64,000 nucleotides of DNA, taken from G965262015 sp965262015 (lineage in GTDB: Bacteria; Spirochaetota; Leptospiria; Turneriellales; CBDBES01). Both the position numbers and the translations under genes were made by a program. Positions 55,097-64,000 of the stretch are shown one piece after another. The notes beneath the pieces were generated by a model. The model had not been told where the DNA came from and made no database searches. It saw only the letters and a program-made list of their open reading frames with translations. The first letter of the stretch is position 1; every line of letters begins with the position of its first letter. The stretch spans positions 186,001 through 250,000 of the forward strand of contig OZ253494.1 of assembly GCA_965262015.1 (NCBI GenBank), read 5' to 3'.

Positions 55097-56134
55097 ATGA
55101 AACACAATCCGTTTATTATAAGTATGGGTGATCCTGCAGGTGTGGGAGTTGCTATTCTATCAAAAATATTAGACAATCCTTCTCTTTATTTAAGTGCTGT
55201 TCAGTGTGATCAATTACAATCTATGATTGTATTTGGTAGTCTAACTTGCTTCCAATTTTACATGAAGAAAGATATCTTTATGGTATATAATCTTTTAAGT
55301 GACCATACAGTTAATGATATATTTGATATGCTTGCCAAGCATGAATACAATCAACCCTTATTATTTAATATAGATTATGGTGAAATGAGTATGCATAAGG
55401 CTTCATGTACGGGGGCTAGATTTTCTTATCAATGTGTTCAGTATGCTATTGCTTTGTGGAATAAATTGAAAGATGCTTCTTTGATAACTTTACCAGTGTC
55501 CAAAGAATGGATTTTAAAATCAGGCATAGAATTTAATGGTCATACGTCTTTGTTGTCTAGTACTGATCAACCTGTTATGTGTATGTATCATCCTCAATTA
55601 TCTGTTATTTTAGCAACACAGCATATTCCTTTATCGCATGTTCCTCAAGAAATAAGGAATCTATCTTACGATAATCTGCAAAAAGCAATAAAATTTTTTA
55701 GTAGTTTATTTGGGATACGTAAACAGATAGGTGTACTTGGTATTAATCCTCATGCAGGTGAAGGAGGACGTATAGGAAATGATGAATTATTTTTAGATGA
55801 CTATATTACATCCTGGGAAATTAAACAACTTGATCCCCACTTCCTTTCGCCAGATTCTGCTTTTTTACCTCATAATAGAAATAAGTATGATGTTATATTG
55901 GCTTGGTATCATGATCAAGGTTTAATTCCATTTAAAACATTATTTGGTATGGAGGGGCTTAATATTACTCTAAATTTACCAAAATTACGTGTTTCTCCTG
56001 ATCATGGCCCAGCATATGCTATCTTAGATAAATATAATGCCGATATTACTAGTGTGCAGAAATCTATTCAATTTGCTATGAACTGGAGTGACAAATGGAT
56101 AAATCAATTTTCTTCCCAAGCATTTGCTGGTTAA
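55097..56134 (+). CDS. pdxA: 4-hydroxythreonine-4-phosphate dehydrogenase
   Basis: PdxA oxidises 4-phosphohydroxythreonine in pyridoxal phosphate synthesis. The 345-residue protein has ISMGDPAGVGVAILSK, the metal-binding His in EFNGHTSLLS, GINPHAGEGGRIGNDE, AWYHDQGLIPFKTLFG and LRVSPDHGPAYAI. These are the conserved active-site segments. The length is typical. Its last 40 bp are shared with a membrane-protein gene in another frame. pdxJ is not in the window. Confidence 0.93.
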   Translation: MKHNPFIISMGDPAGVGVAILSKILDNPSLYLSAVQCDQLQSMIVFGSLTCFQFYMKKDIFMVYNLLSDHTVNDIFDMLAKHEYNQPLLFNIDYGEMSMHKASCTGARFSYQCVQYAIALWNKLKDASLITLPVSKEWILKSGIEFNGHTSLLSSTDQPVMCMYHPQLSVILATQHIPLSHVPQEIRNLSYDNLQKAIKFFSSLFGIRKQIGVLGINPHAGEGGRIGNDELFLDDYITSWEIKQLDPHFLSPDSAFLPHNRNKYDVILAWYHDQGLIPFKTLFGMEGLNITLNLPKLRVSPDHGPAYAILDKYNADITSVQKSIQFAMNWSDKWINQFSSQAFAG

Positions 56135-56469
56135 TACTACTCTTTATTATATTACGTAAAAAGCATGTTAGCTTTGTATGGATGTTTATTAGTCTTGTAT
56201 TTTTTATGCTTTACCAGTATATGTGGAGACAAGATATTTATGCCTTTTTTAGGTCTTTAGTGCAACATAAATCTAACTTCTGGATACAATGCTTTCATAG
56301 TAGTTTACAAATGGGAATTTATTCCTCATTTTGGTTGTGGCCTTTATCTCTTATCATAGTTCTTATTGTAAAAGACAAACGAGAAAAGAGTATGGTGATA
56401 TCTGCTACTATTCTCTTTAATTTGATTTTTTTATTAGGTCTGATTGGCTTCAATTTATATTTACAATAA
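56095..56469 (+). CDS. Hypothetical four-helix membrane protein
   Basis: I do not recognise this 124-residue protein. It has about four hydrophobic segments (near 7-20, 27-42, 75-92, 100-122) with basic loops, indicating an inner-membrane protein. The start overlaps pdxA by 40 bp and no Shine-Dalgarno site is seen, so a later ATG is possible. The 3' end overlaps the convergent gene by 20 bp. It is rich in Trp and Phe. Confidence 0.6.
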   Translation: MDKSIFFPSICWLILLFIILRKKHVSFVWMFISLVFFMLYQYMWRQDIYAFFRSLVQHKSNFWIQCFHSSLQMGIYSSFWLWPLSLIIVLIVKDKREKSMVISATILFNLIFLLGLIGFNLYLQ

Positions 56470-56848
56470 AAGGTTGTATAGCTTTTTCATAGAGAGATTT
56501 ATCGTAATATAAATAATTCTCACCCCATTCATTTGCATTATCTATTGCAAATGAATGGAACAACTCGTTGGTATTAGAGCAACACATACGTAGACCATTT
56601 TTTCCACCATAAATAAGCCAAGCATGACCATCACCAGAGTCTTCTACACATAAGGCCTTTGCCTGACAGGGTTGGTTATTAACGTCCCAACCCACAAGCA
56701 CCACCTTATAAGGTGGTGCTACCTCATTGGAAGATTCTGGATAATACAATGTATGTTGTATGTGAAGAGGGGTGCTATGACTCATGAAAGTACGTATCTC
56801 TTCATCATCTACATTTGGATTAGGAGTTATATTGATTTCTACAATCAT
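56450..56848 (-). CDS. Hypothetical protein, 132 residues
   Basis: I do not recognise this protein. It is soluble, with mixed strands (YKVVLVGWDV, AWLIYGGKNGLRMCCS) and an N terminus that may be a strand (MIVEINITPNPN). Four Cys residues are present, including an adjacent pair. It starts 10 nt after the citrate synthase gene on the same strand and may be part of that operon. The family is unknown. Confidence 0.6.
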   Translation of the reverse strand: MIVEINITPNPNVDDEEIRTFMSHSTPLHIQHTLYYPESSNEVAPPYKVVLVGWDVNNQPCQAKALCVEDSGDGHAWLIYGGKNGLRMCCSNTNELFHSFAIDNANEWGENYLYYDKSLYEKAIQPFIVNIN

Positions 56849-56858
56849 AAAAGTTATT

Positions 56859-57989
56859 TTAGACCTTTAGATTCCTTGGTCCTTTATAGATAACTCTTGG
56901 TCTGAATAAACGATTATTTGCATGTTGCTCAATGTGATGTGAAACCAATCCTGCTATGCGAGAACATAAGAAGATAGGCGTATATAAATCAATAGGTATA
57001 TCTATCAGATAGTATAACAAGGCAATAGGGTAATCTGCATTAGGATATAGTTTTTTTTCTGTTTCTACCGTTTTAGCAATGATATTATATATATCATGTA
57101 GAGCACTGCCATGTTCTCGTAAGTGGACTAATTCTGGAAGGTAATCTTTCAAAAGAAAGGCTCTAGGATCATATTTTTTCATATAAACCCTATGTCCAAA
57201 ACCCATAACTTTTTCTTTTTTGGCCAATCGGTCTAGGATATATTTTTCGGCAACTTGTGGGCCACCTAACTCTAAGACTTCTAAAAACATTTTCATTGCT
57301 GCTTCATTGGCACCACCATGTAGCGGACCCTTAAGAGAAGCGACTGCACTAGCAACAGAACCGTAGATATCGGATAATGTAGATGCAATGACTCTAGTTG
57401 TAAAAGTGGAATTAGGCATTTCATGTTCGATATAAGTTGTTAATATACGGTCTAATATATCAACCTTGGTTGCTTCGGGTGCTTTACCTGTTATCATGTA
57501 TATAAAATTTTCTGTATAGCTGAGACTAGTATCTGGTTTGATGATAGGTAGATTTTGTAAGCTTCTGTATGCATTAACTGCAATAATAGGTGCCTGTGCT
57601 AGGATTTTTAGGGATTTAGCTTGATTGGATGAGATACTAGTGTTCATTAAATCTTCTTCATCTTCATATCCTCCTAATATAGATATACCTGTTCTTAGGG
57701 CATCCATTACTGACATGCTCTTAGGTAATAGTTGAAATATATCATATATTTCTTCAGGTAAGCTTGATTGTTCCATGAGAGAGTGATTAAATTGTTTATA
57801 CTCTTCAGGAGATGGTAGTTTATTGTGTATTAACAAGTACGCTACATCTAGGTATTTTTTCTTTTGTATCAATTCTATTAGGTCATAACCACGAATAATA
57901 ATTTGTTCATTTTCTGTATCAAGATAAGATAACTCTGTGATCGATGCAATCACCCCATCTAAACCGGGTTTATAGTCTGCTTCATTCAT
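56859..57989 (-). CDS. Citrate synthase / 2-methylcitrate synthase
   Basis: The enzyme condenses acetyl-CoA or propionyl-CoA with oxaloacetate. The 376-residue short-type citrate synthase has GLDGVIASITELSYLD, the active His regions LKGPLHGGANEAAMKMF and MGFGHRVYMKKYDPRA, and the C-terminal FRPRVIYKGPRNL. Its gene follows a methylisocitrate lyase gene by 30 nt on the same strand, which favours a methylcitrate-cycle role (PrpC-like), but a main TCA role cannot be excluded. AAGGAG lies 10 nt before the ATG. Confidence 0.88.
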   Translation of the reverse strand: MNEADYKPGLDGVIASITELSYLDTENEQIIIRGYDLIELIQKKKYLDVAYLLIHNKLPSPEEYKQFNHSLMEQSSLPEEIYDIFQLLPKSMSVMDALRTGISILGGYEDEEDLMNTSISSNQAKSLKILAQAPIIAVNAYRSLQNLPIIKPDTSLSYTENFIYMITGKAPEATKVDILDRILTTYIEHEMPNSTFTTRVIASTLSDIYGSVASAVASLKGPLHGGANEAAMKMFLEVLELGGPQVAEKYILDRLAKKEKVMGFGHRVYMKKYDPRAFLLKDYLPELVHLREHGSALHDIYNIIAKTVETEKKLYPNADYPIALLYYLIDIPIDLYTPIFLCSRIAGLVSHHIEQHANNRLFRPRVIYKGPRNLKV

Positions 57990-58019
57990 GAATTTGTTTC
58001 TCCTTGTAATTCAGTTTCC

Positions 58020-58919
58020 CTAAGTTATGTACTTTGCTGAATCTGCAACAGCTGTGTCGAAAATACCATAAGCATTATAATCTAAAAGGTCATAAAGTTC
58101 TTTGCGAGTTTGCATATTGTCTACTAGATTTTCTTGTGTTCCATGTTGCAGTAAAGCATCAAATAGAGTATCTACTGCTTTCATGGCACTTCTTAGGGTA
58201 CTGACAGGATAAATAGTAATCTGGTATCCCCAATCATGAAATTGTTTGCTAGTATAATATGGTGTTTTGCCAAACTCAGTCATATTAGCCAATAAAGGAA
58301 CATTAATTTGACTGGAAAAAGTACAAAATTCTTCCTCTGTCTTTAATGCTTCAGGAAAAATAATATCCGCACCAGCTTCCACATAGGCCTGTGCTCGATT
58401 TAGAGCTTCTTCTATGCCAAATAAGGAATGGGCATCCGTCCTAGCAACAATAAGTAGCTCTTTGCGTACCTTAACCGCAGCCTCTATTTTACGGCACATA
58501 TCTGCTGTAGATACCAACTTCTTGCCTTCTAAGTGACCACATTTTTTAGGAAGTTCTTGATCTTCTATTTGTATGGCAGCACCACCAGCACTCTCTATTA
58601 TATGTACTGTTTGGGGAATATGAAGTACTTCACCAAAGCCTGTATCAACATCCACTATAATGGGTAAATCACATGTGCGGTATACTTGTTGTATGTAATC
58701 TGCTAATTGTGTTACGGTAAAATAACCTAGATCTGGTAGACCCAATGAGGCAGAAAAAGCTGCACCAGAAACATATAAAGCCTTAAAACCTTTTTCTCTA
58801 GCCAACATAGCTACCAGTGGATTAAATACACCAGGTACCTGGAGTGCCTGCTTTGATGCTAATAATTTTTTTAAACGAATTGGTGCGTCATTATTATTCT
58901 GTTGAAACATCCAAGACAT
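58020..58919 (-). CDS. prpB: Methylisocitrate lyase
   Basis: PrpB cleaves 2-methylisocitrate to pyruvate and succinate. The 299-residue protein belongs to the isocitrate lyase superfamily, with the catalytic KKCGHLEGK (Lys125-Lys133), YVSGAAFSASLGLPDLGYFT, and IIVDVDTGFGE (metal-binding Asp residues). The length and SGAAFSASLGLPD segment favour methylisocitrate lyase over isocitrate lyase. It is placed between a STAS gene (12-nt gap) and the citrate synthase gene. prpD is not present locally. Confidence 0.9.
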   Translation of the reverse strand: MSWMFQQNNNDAPIRLKKLLASKQALQVPGVFNPLVAMLAREKGFKALYVSGAAFSASLGLPDLGYFTVTQLADYIQQVYRTCDLPIIVDVDTGFGEVLHIPQTVHIIESAGGAAIQIEDQELPKKCGHLEGKKLVSTADMCRKIEAAVKVRKELLIVARTDAHSLFGIEEALNRAQAYVEAGADIIFPEALKTEEEFCTFSSQINVPLLANMTEFGKTPYYTSKQFHDWGYQITIYPVSTLRSAMKAVDTLFDALLQHGTQENLVDNMQTRKELYDLLDYNAYGIFDTAVADSAKYIT

Positions 58920-58931
58920 AGGTAAACGGCC

Positions 58932-59279
58932 TTATTCTTTGAATGCTTCCAAGGCATCTTCTCTATATTTAAATATTTCAAAAATAGAGTTTAGATGGGT
59001 AATCTCTAGCAAGCTACTAACTTCTGGGCTCGGAGCGGATAAAGCCAATCTACCATGAGATTTTTCAATTTCTTTATGAGCATTAAGTAAAATACCTAGT
59101 GCAGACGAGTTAATAAAATCTACCTTTTCTAGGTTAATAATAATTTTTAATACTGATTTTTCGGACAAGCATTCTTCTAATTTTTCCGCCAGGTCAAACT
59201 CTAGCTCACTATTAACACGACCCACAATCTCAATTATGGTAACCGAATCATCTTCTTTAACTGTTGTTATTTTAGTCAT
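58932..59279 (-). CDS. STAS-domain anti-sigma factor antagonist
   Basis: The 115-residue protein is a single STAS domain like SpoIIAA, with a possible phosphorylation Ser in DFINSSALGILLNAHKEIE. Such proteins sequester a switch kinase and so release a sigma factor or other target. AAGGAA lies 6 nt before the ATG. It is the first gene of the run with prpB and citrate synthase, although a shared function is not obvious. The cognate kinase and phosphatase are not in the window. Confidence 0.88.
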   Translation of the reverse strand: MTKITTVKEDDSVTIIEIVGRVNSELEFDLAEKLEECLSEKSVLKIIINLEKVDFINSSALGILLNAHKEIEKSHGRLALSAPSPEVSSLLEITHLNSIFEIFKYREDALEAFKE

Positions 59280-59403
59280 TTTCTGTTCCTTGTTTATTTA
59301 ACATTGCAAGAGATAATTTCCCAGTGGTTGAATATCTTACTTGAGTGTAAGAAAATATATGTTTTCCAAAAAATCAAGTTTTTTCTTTATTATATTTCTC
59401 TAA

Positions 59404-59429
59404 TTGACTGAATAGAGTTTTATTTATTT
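59404..59429 (+). promoter_or_regulatory. Candidate promoter of carB
   Basis: TTGACT (59404-59409) begins 38 nt before the ATG at 59442. The -10 is weak: TTATTT at 59424-59429 with a 14-nt spacer. No clear Shine-Dalgarno site precedes the ATG. Confidence 0.35.
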
Positions 59430-59441
59430 GGTGAAGTGCAA

Positions 59442-62400
59442 ATGCCTAAGCGTGAAGATATAACAAGTGTTATGATCATTGGTTCAGGTCCAATTGTAAT
59501 TGGACAGGCAGGTGAATTTGATTATTCAGGTACTCAGGCTGTTAAATCTCTCAAAGAAGAAGGATACAGAGTTATATTAGTTAATTCTAATCCTGCTAGT
59601 ATCATGACAGATCAAAATCTGGCAGATAAAATTTATATTGAACCTTTATCTCTACCTTATCTTACTAAAATTATTGAGAAAGAGCGTCCAGATACCATAT
59701 TACCTACGGTTGGAGGGCAAGTCGCTCTTAATTGTGCTCTTGAGTTACATGATGCGGGTATTTTACATAAGTATGCCGTGGAGCTGATTGGTGCTAATGT
59801 GGAAACAATTCGCAAGGCTGAAGATAGAAAATTATTTAAAGAGGCTATGCATAAAATATCTGTTTCTACGCCTGAGTCAGGCTTTGCCCATAACTGGGAA
59901 GAAGCTAAATTATTATTGGATAAGATACATTTACCAGTAATTCTAAGGCCTTCGTATACCTTGGGGGGCAGTGGTGGTGGTATCTGTTTTTCTCAAGATA
60001 AGTTTAAGAGTATGGTATTATATGCATTAGAGATTAGCCCAACTAACCAGGTATTAATTGAAAAATCTATATTAGGGTGGAAAGAGTTTGAATTAGAATT
60101 AATGCGCGATCAGGTAGATAATGTGGTAATTATTTGTAGCATTGAAAATGTAGACCCAGTTGGTATACATACTGGTGATTCGATTACGGTAGCACCACAG
60201 CAAACTTTGTCTGACATTGAATATCATAACCTACGTGATCTATCCATTAAAATTATGAGAGAAATTGGTGTAGAAACTGGTGGTGCAAATATACAGTTTG
60301 CGGTTAACCCAGAGAACGGTGATGTTGTTGTTATTGAGATGAATCCTCGGGTAAGTCGTTCATCTGCTTTGGCTAGTAAGGCAACAGGATTCGCTATTGC
60401 AAAAATTGCCGCCAAGTTATCTGTTGGTTACACATTACCAGAGCTAGTTAATGAGATTACCAAGCAAACTCCAGCATGTTTTGAACCCAGCCTAGATTAT
60501 ATTGTAACAAAAATGCCTCGATTTAATTTTGATAAATTTCCTCATACTGATCCTACCTTAGGTTCACAAATGCGTTCAGTTGGTGAAGTCATGGCAATAG
60601 GGCGTACTTTTGCCGAATCCTTCCAAAAGGCTATTCGTTCGTTAGAAATAGATCATGATGGTTGGGGGGCAGATACCTTTATGCATCTGCCTTTGAAAGT
60701 GAAAAATTATTTACTTTCAGGAGATGACGAACGTGCTATATGGAATGAGTTATTAGGTAAGCCGACCCATGAACGAATATTTGTTCTTCATCAGGCTTTT
60801 TTACATGGTTTGTCTGTGGATGATGTATATCAGATAACAAAAATTGACAGATGGTTTTTAGAGAAATTATACGAACTCATTATACTAGAAAAACAATGGC
60901 AAAAAGAATTTTATGATACAAAGAAGTTATCCTATTCTTCCATGAAAAAATCCAAAGAACTAGGTTATGCAGATAAACAATTAGCATTGGTATGTTTACA
61001 TCCAGAGTATGATAAACTCCTTAATATTCTAGTTCGTATGGAAGCTGGTTCTAAATCGTATATCCAATTATATACAAAGTTTCAAAAAAAAGTATCTAAT
61101 TTAGCCATTAAGATAGCAGGGCAACGAGATACTTATCAATTATTACCTGTGATTAAGAGTGTAGATACCTGTGCAGCAGAGTTTCAAGCAACTACATCTT
61201 ATTTATACACTACGTATGAACAAGAATGTGAATCACATATTACTAGTAACAAAAAAATAATTATTCTGGGGAGTGGTCCAAATCGTATAGGGCAGGGCAT
61301 AGAGTTTGATTATTGTTGTTGCCATGCTTCTTTTGCACTAAAATCTATGGGCATTGAGAGTATTATGGTGAACTGTAACCCTGAAACAGTCTCAACAGAT
61401 TATGACACATCTAACAAGCTCTATTTTGAGCCACTACATACAGAACATATTTTAGATATTTACCATAAAGAAAATCGTGATGGAAATGTTCTGGGTGTTA
61501 TTATTCAATTTGGTGGCCAAACACCTTTACGTATAGGAAAAGAGTTAGAAAAACATGGTGTTACCATTCTTGGTACCACCATGAAGACAATACACCAAAC
61601 AGAAGATCGTCATGAGTTTTCTTTGTTAATGAATAAACTTAAGTTAGCTCAACCCATGGGGCAGACAGCTTGGAATCTTACTATGGCACTAAAAGTGGCT
61701 AAGCGTATAGGTTATCCACTTTTGGCCAGGCCTTCATATGTTCTAGGGGGTAGTGCTATGAGTATCTTATACAGCGATGCAGAGTTGAAAGAATATCTTA
61801 GTGGCCTTACCACTATATCCAAAGATAGGCCTATTCTAATCGATCAATTTATAGAGGATGCGATTGAAATTGATGTAGATGCTGTCTGTGATGGTAAACA
61901 AGTTATTATTGCAGGGATCATGGAACATATTGAGGAAGCCGGTGTACATTCTGGCGATAGTGCTTGTACTCTCCCAACGGTTAATATTGCAGAGAAGGTT
62001 CTAGCAATGATACATGATTATACAACTCTAATTGCCTTACAGTTATGTATCAAGGGTTGTCTTAATATCCAGTTTGCCCTTAAAGAAGATAAGATTTATA
62101 TACTTGAAGTAAATCCTAGAGCAAGCCGTACAGTGCCCTTCGTTTCTAAAGCTATTCGTCAACCTATTGCCCAAATCGCAACACGTATTATGTTAGGCTA
62201 TACTTTAGAGGAGCAAGATGTACAGTTACCCAAAGTTTTGACATTATGTAATATTAAAGAAGCCGTCTTACCATTTGATAAGTTTGTAAATACAGATATA
62301 ATTTTAGGTCCTGAGATGCAATCAACAGGAGAAGTTATGGGTATTGGTAAAACATTTGTTGAGGCTTTTATCAAAGCACAAGAATCAGCTGGGCATAATT

Positions 62401-62798
62401 TACCTAAATCAGGTACCATTTTTATTTCCATAAATGACACTTCTAAGCCACATCTTGTGAGCATGGTAAAGGGTATTGTGCAAAAAAATTATACTATCGT
62501 TGCCACCCTGGGTACCAGTAAATACTTACAGAAGCATGGTATTCCCGTAAACACCATCAATAAGTTGCATGAGGGTCAGCCAAATATTATTGATGCGATA
62601 CAGAATAAAGAAATCCATTTTATTTTGAACATACCTACTGATCATGCGACACGAAATGACGCCTTAGAGATTCGCTTATCAGCGATCTCTTATCGGATTC
62701 CTTACGCAACTACCTTGGCGGCAGCACGTTTTGCTTTTTTAGGCATGATGTCTCTAACAGATGAAGTACAAGTATATGACTTGTCTCATGCACCCTAA
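59442..62798 (+). CDS. carB: Carbamoyl-phosphate synthase large subunit
   Basis: CarB makes carbamoyl phosphate from bicarbonate, ammonia and two ATP for arginine and pyrimidines. The 1118-residue protein has two duplicated halves. The first begins [21 protein letters not shown] with ATP-grasp [16 protein letters not shown]; the second has [19 protein letters not shown] and [18 protein letters not shown]-terminal MGS-like regulatory domain (about 980-1118) follows. It is somewhat longer than the usual 1070 residues. The ATG at 59442 fits the family; GTG at 59436 is possible. carA is not in the window. Confidence 0.95.
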   Translation: MPKREDITSVMIIGSGPIVIGQAGEFDYSGTQAVKSLKEEGYRVILVNSNPASIMTDQNLADKIYIEPLSLPYLTKIIEKERPDTILPTVGGQVALNCALELHDAGILHKYAVELIGANVETIRKAEDRKLFKEAMHKISVSTPESGFAHNWEEAKLLLDKIHLPVILRPSYTLGGSGGGICFSQDKFKSMVLYALEISPTNQVLIEKSILGWKEFELELMRDQVDNVVIICSIENVDPVGIHTGDSITVAPQQTLSDIEYHNLRDLSIKIMREIGVETGGANIQFAVNPENGDVVVIEMNPRVSRSSALASKATGFAIAKIAAKLSVGYTLPELVNEITKQTPACFEPSLDYIVTKMPRFNFDKFPHTDPTLGSQMRSVGEVMAIGRTFAESFQKAIRSLEIDHDGWGADTFMHLPLKVKNYLLSGDDERAIWNELLGKPTHERIFVLHQAFLHGLSVDDVYQITKIDRWFLEKLYELIILEKQWQKEFYDTKKLSYSSMKKSKELGYADKQLALVCLHPEYDKLLNILVRMEAGSKSYIQLYTKFQKKVSNLAIKIAGQRDTYQLLPVIKSVDTCAAEFQATTSYLYTTYEQECESHITSNKKIIILGSGPNRIGQGIEFDYCCCHASFALKSMGIESIMVNCNPETVSTDYDTSNKLYFEPLHTEHILDIYHKENRDGNVLGVIIQFGGQTPLRIGKELEKHGVTILGTTMKTIHQTEDRHEFSLLMNKLKLAQPMGQTAWNLTMALKVAKRIGYPLLARPSYVLGGSAMSILYSDAELKEYLSGLTTISKDRPILIDQFIEDAIEIDVDAVCDGKQVIIAGIMEHIEEAGVHSGDSACTLPTVNIAEKVLAMIHDYTTLIALQLCIKGCLNIQFALKEDKIYILEVNPRASRTVPFVSKAIRQPIAQIATRIMLGYTLEEQDVQLPKVLTLCNIKEAVLPFDKFVNTDIILGPEMQSTGEVMGIGKTFVEAFIKAQESAGHNLPKSGTIFISINDTSKPHLVSMVKGIVQKNYTIVATLGTSKYLQKHGIPVNTINKLHEGQPNIIDAIQNKEIHFILNIPTDHATRNDALEIRLSAISYRIPYATTLAAARFAFLGMMSLTDEVQVYDLSHAP

Positions 62799-62817
62799 AT
62801 AATAAGGCACCAGATTA

Positions 62818-63177
62818 TTAGAGACGTTTGCCTATTATAATTTTTAGGCTGATAAATGTAAATCCAGTATATTCATGGATATTTTCTAAAATATGTTTTT
62901 GGCTCATTTGTAATTGTTGTAGGAATACAGAGTGATCCGAGCTGATATGCAATATATTCTCTCGAATTTTGGTTGGAGTTGTATGTGTAGCCAATGCCTC
63001 CCCAACTATTTGATTCCATTTAGAAGAAACTGTAAATAGCTTATTTTGTTCTAACCAGTCTTCCTTAACTTTTTGACTTTTCCGACTTAAAGCAATTTGC
63101 ATGATATGTACCAAATCATCTTTATTTATCTTAGTCAGATGATTATTTCTATGTTCTAAAATAGTTTTAATTTTCAT
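62818..63177 (-). CDS. DUF721 protein (DciA-like)
   Basis: The 119-residue protein matches DUF721. It has EQNKLFTVSSKWNQIVGEAL, then ATHTTPTKIRENILHISSDH and SVFLQQLQMSQKHILENI, followed by a basic C-terminal strand. DciA members of this family act as replicative helicase (DnaB) loaders in bacteria without DnaC or DnaI. In many genomes the gene sits near recF and gyrB, but here it is near carB and a sugar kinase. It starts 17 nt after the end of the kinase gene. Confidence 0.75.
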   Translation of the reverse strand: MKIKTILEHRNNHLTKINKDDLVHIMQIALSRKSQKVKEDWLEQNKLFTVSSKWNQIVGEALATHTTPTKIRENILHISSDHSVFLQQLQMSQKHILENIHEYTGFTFISLKIIIGKRL

Positions 63178-63193
63178 AAAATAAGTTATAGTT

Positions 63194-64000
63194 CTATTGC
63201 GTTAGGTCAATCATATATTGGTATCTCTTTTCAATTTCACTCTTTGTTAAATCAGTAAGGCCTTTTACAGAAAATTGTTCCACACAACTGCTTGCAACGA
63301 CTGCTCCCCATACCAGTGCTTGTTTCATTATGGCTTCTTTTTGATGGTCTTGTGCTTGAATATACATATTATTATACAAGAAAGACATAAAGGCACCAGC
63401 AAAACTATCTCCTGCACCAGTTGGATCTTGTACTTGTTTCACTGGATATGCCTTTGTTGTAAACATGTCATTAGGGCCAGCAAAACATGCACCTTCACTA
63501 CCTTGTTTAATAACAACATAGAGTACGCCTTTTTTACGAAGTTCTGTTATCGCTTCAGATATATTGTTTGTTTGGGTGAGTTGATGTATCTCTGTTTCAT
63601 TTAAAAATAAAAGATCGATTTTATTTAATAGTTGTAAGAGGACCTCAGGCTTGGAATCGATCCAAAAATTCATTGAATCTAAGGCAATAAATTTTTTTTG
63701 GGTTGTCTGCTCAATAATATTAATTTGCAGGGATGGATCAATATTACCAAGAAAAATATATTCTGCTTGTTTTTGTTTATCGTTTAGTGCTGGTTTGAAA
63801 TGTGCTAGAGCTCCTAGCTGGGTTTCACGGGTATACGCAGTATTCATGTCTTTTTTGTAATACCCATCCCATCGAAAAGTAGGTTCCTGTGCTATGTGTA
63901 GTCCTGTTATGTCAATGGCATGCTTACGAAAAAGAGTTTTATATTTTTCTGGAAAGTCTTGTCCAATCACACTTATCATACTTACTGGTGCCAGTAATGA
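63194..64000 (-). CDS. PfkB-family sugar kinase (partial, 5' end outside window)
   Basis: This is the C-terminal part (about 268 residues) of a ribokinase/PfkB-family kinase. The second family signature DPTGAGDSFAGAFMSF includes the catalytic Asp, and LDSMNFWID, LFLNETEI and YVVIKQGSEGACF are also typical. The ATG at 63979 is internal: the frame stays open to the window edge and reads SLLAPVSMISVIGQDFP, matching the usual region after the first 40 residues. The substrate (sugar or nucleoside) is not determinable. It precedes the DUF721 gene by 16 nt. Confidence 0.88.
   Translation of the reverse strand, partial: SLLAPVSMISVIGQDFPEKYKTLFRKHAIDITGLHIAQEPTFRWDGYYKKDMNTAYTRETQLGALAHFKPALNDKQKQAEYIFLGNIDPSLQINIIEQTTQKKFIALDSMNFWIDSKPEVLLQLLNKIDLLFLNETEIHQLTQTNNISEAITELRKKGVLYVVIKQGSEGACFAGPNDMFTTKAYPVKQVQDPTGAGDSFAGAFMSFLYNNMYIQAQDHQKEAIMKQALVWGAVVASSCVEQFSVKGLTDLTKSEIEKRYQYMIDLTQ

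Noticed and set aside
63194..63979. PfkB kinase starting at the ATG at 63979
   Set aside because: The frame continues upstream to the window edge with family-like sequence, and this Met lies well inside the domain; the gene is cut by the window.

Overview
The window is an AT-rich bacterial chromosome segment, densely coded on both strands. I see no tRNA, rRNA, CRISPR array, transposase or phage gene. The gene content suggests a diderm with a full aerobic-type metabolism. Diderm markers are a TonB-dependent receptor, a UPF0164/PorV-like outer-membrane protein, lipoprotein signals and a bactofilin. Metabolic markers are a di-haem cytochrome c peroxidase, PdhA, proton-translocating transhydrogenase, and citrate synthase with methylisocitrate lyase and MeaB. 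The UPF0164 barrel, the CheY/CheX pair and the block trpS-scpA-scpB-pheA point loosely to a spirochaete, perhaps near the Leptospira side. This is inference; no rRNA is present to settle it.

Layout. 1-13.6 kb: a partial FMN-binding glutamate synthase-like gene, a 423-bp regulatory gap, cytochrome c peroxidase, an AddA-like helicase-nuclease, purD, an unknown gene, myo-inositol-phosphate synthase, then a minus-strand run hisS, gatA, YhaM-like nuclease and crcB. 13.7-17.2 kb: UPF0164 protein, YdcZ-like membrane protein, and the minus-strand group meaB, TlpA-like lipoprotein and a small membrane protein. 17.4-26.7 kb: the most unusual part. Eight plus-strand genes encode a TonB receptor, a PhcB-like methyltransferase, two periplasmic binding proteins without transporter genes, a membrane HPt/HATPase kinase related to CheA but lacking a CheW domain, a class III adenylyl cyclase, CheY and CheX. 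26.8-31.6 kb: trpD, proS and a hybrid histidine kinase that overlaps proS tail to tail. 31.6-41.3 kb: a long plus-strand run with gamma-carbonic-anhydrase-like protein, TrkA, ThiS, a site-2-protease homologue that has lost its zinc motif, trpS, scpA, scpB, pheA and the three transhydrogenase genes. 41.3-52.2 kb: xseA and pdhA back to back, a 505-residue unknown, gyrA, hisC, a DUF1285-like gene and gyrB. 52.2-64 kb: a 7TM-HD phosphodiesterase, bactofilin, pdxA, two unknowns, citrate synthase/prpB/STAS, carB, DUF721 (DciA-like) and a partial PfkB sugar kinase.

Expression signals. Only some genes have a clear Shine-Dalgarno site (for example at 7117, 21309, 34488, 39559, 57989 and 59279). Many others lack one but carry a -10-like hexamer about 5-11 nt before the start codon, in several cases with a recognisable -35 about 37-39 nt before it. 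This is the spacing expected for leaderless mRNAs. It also helps choose starts for the TonB receptor (17424), gyrA (46077) and others.

The proposed novel system is the 17.4-26.7 kb locus. Ligand uptake or binding at the envelope (receptor plus two orphan binding proteins) appears wired to a phosphorelay (HPt kinase, CheY, CheX phosphatase) and to cAMP synthesis. A terminator-like hairpin at 22270-22297 may divide it into an envelope half and a signalling half. The function is not proven by sequence alone.
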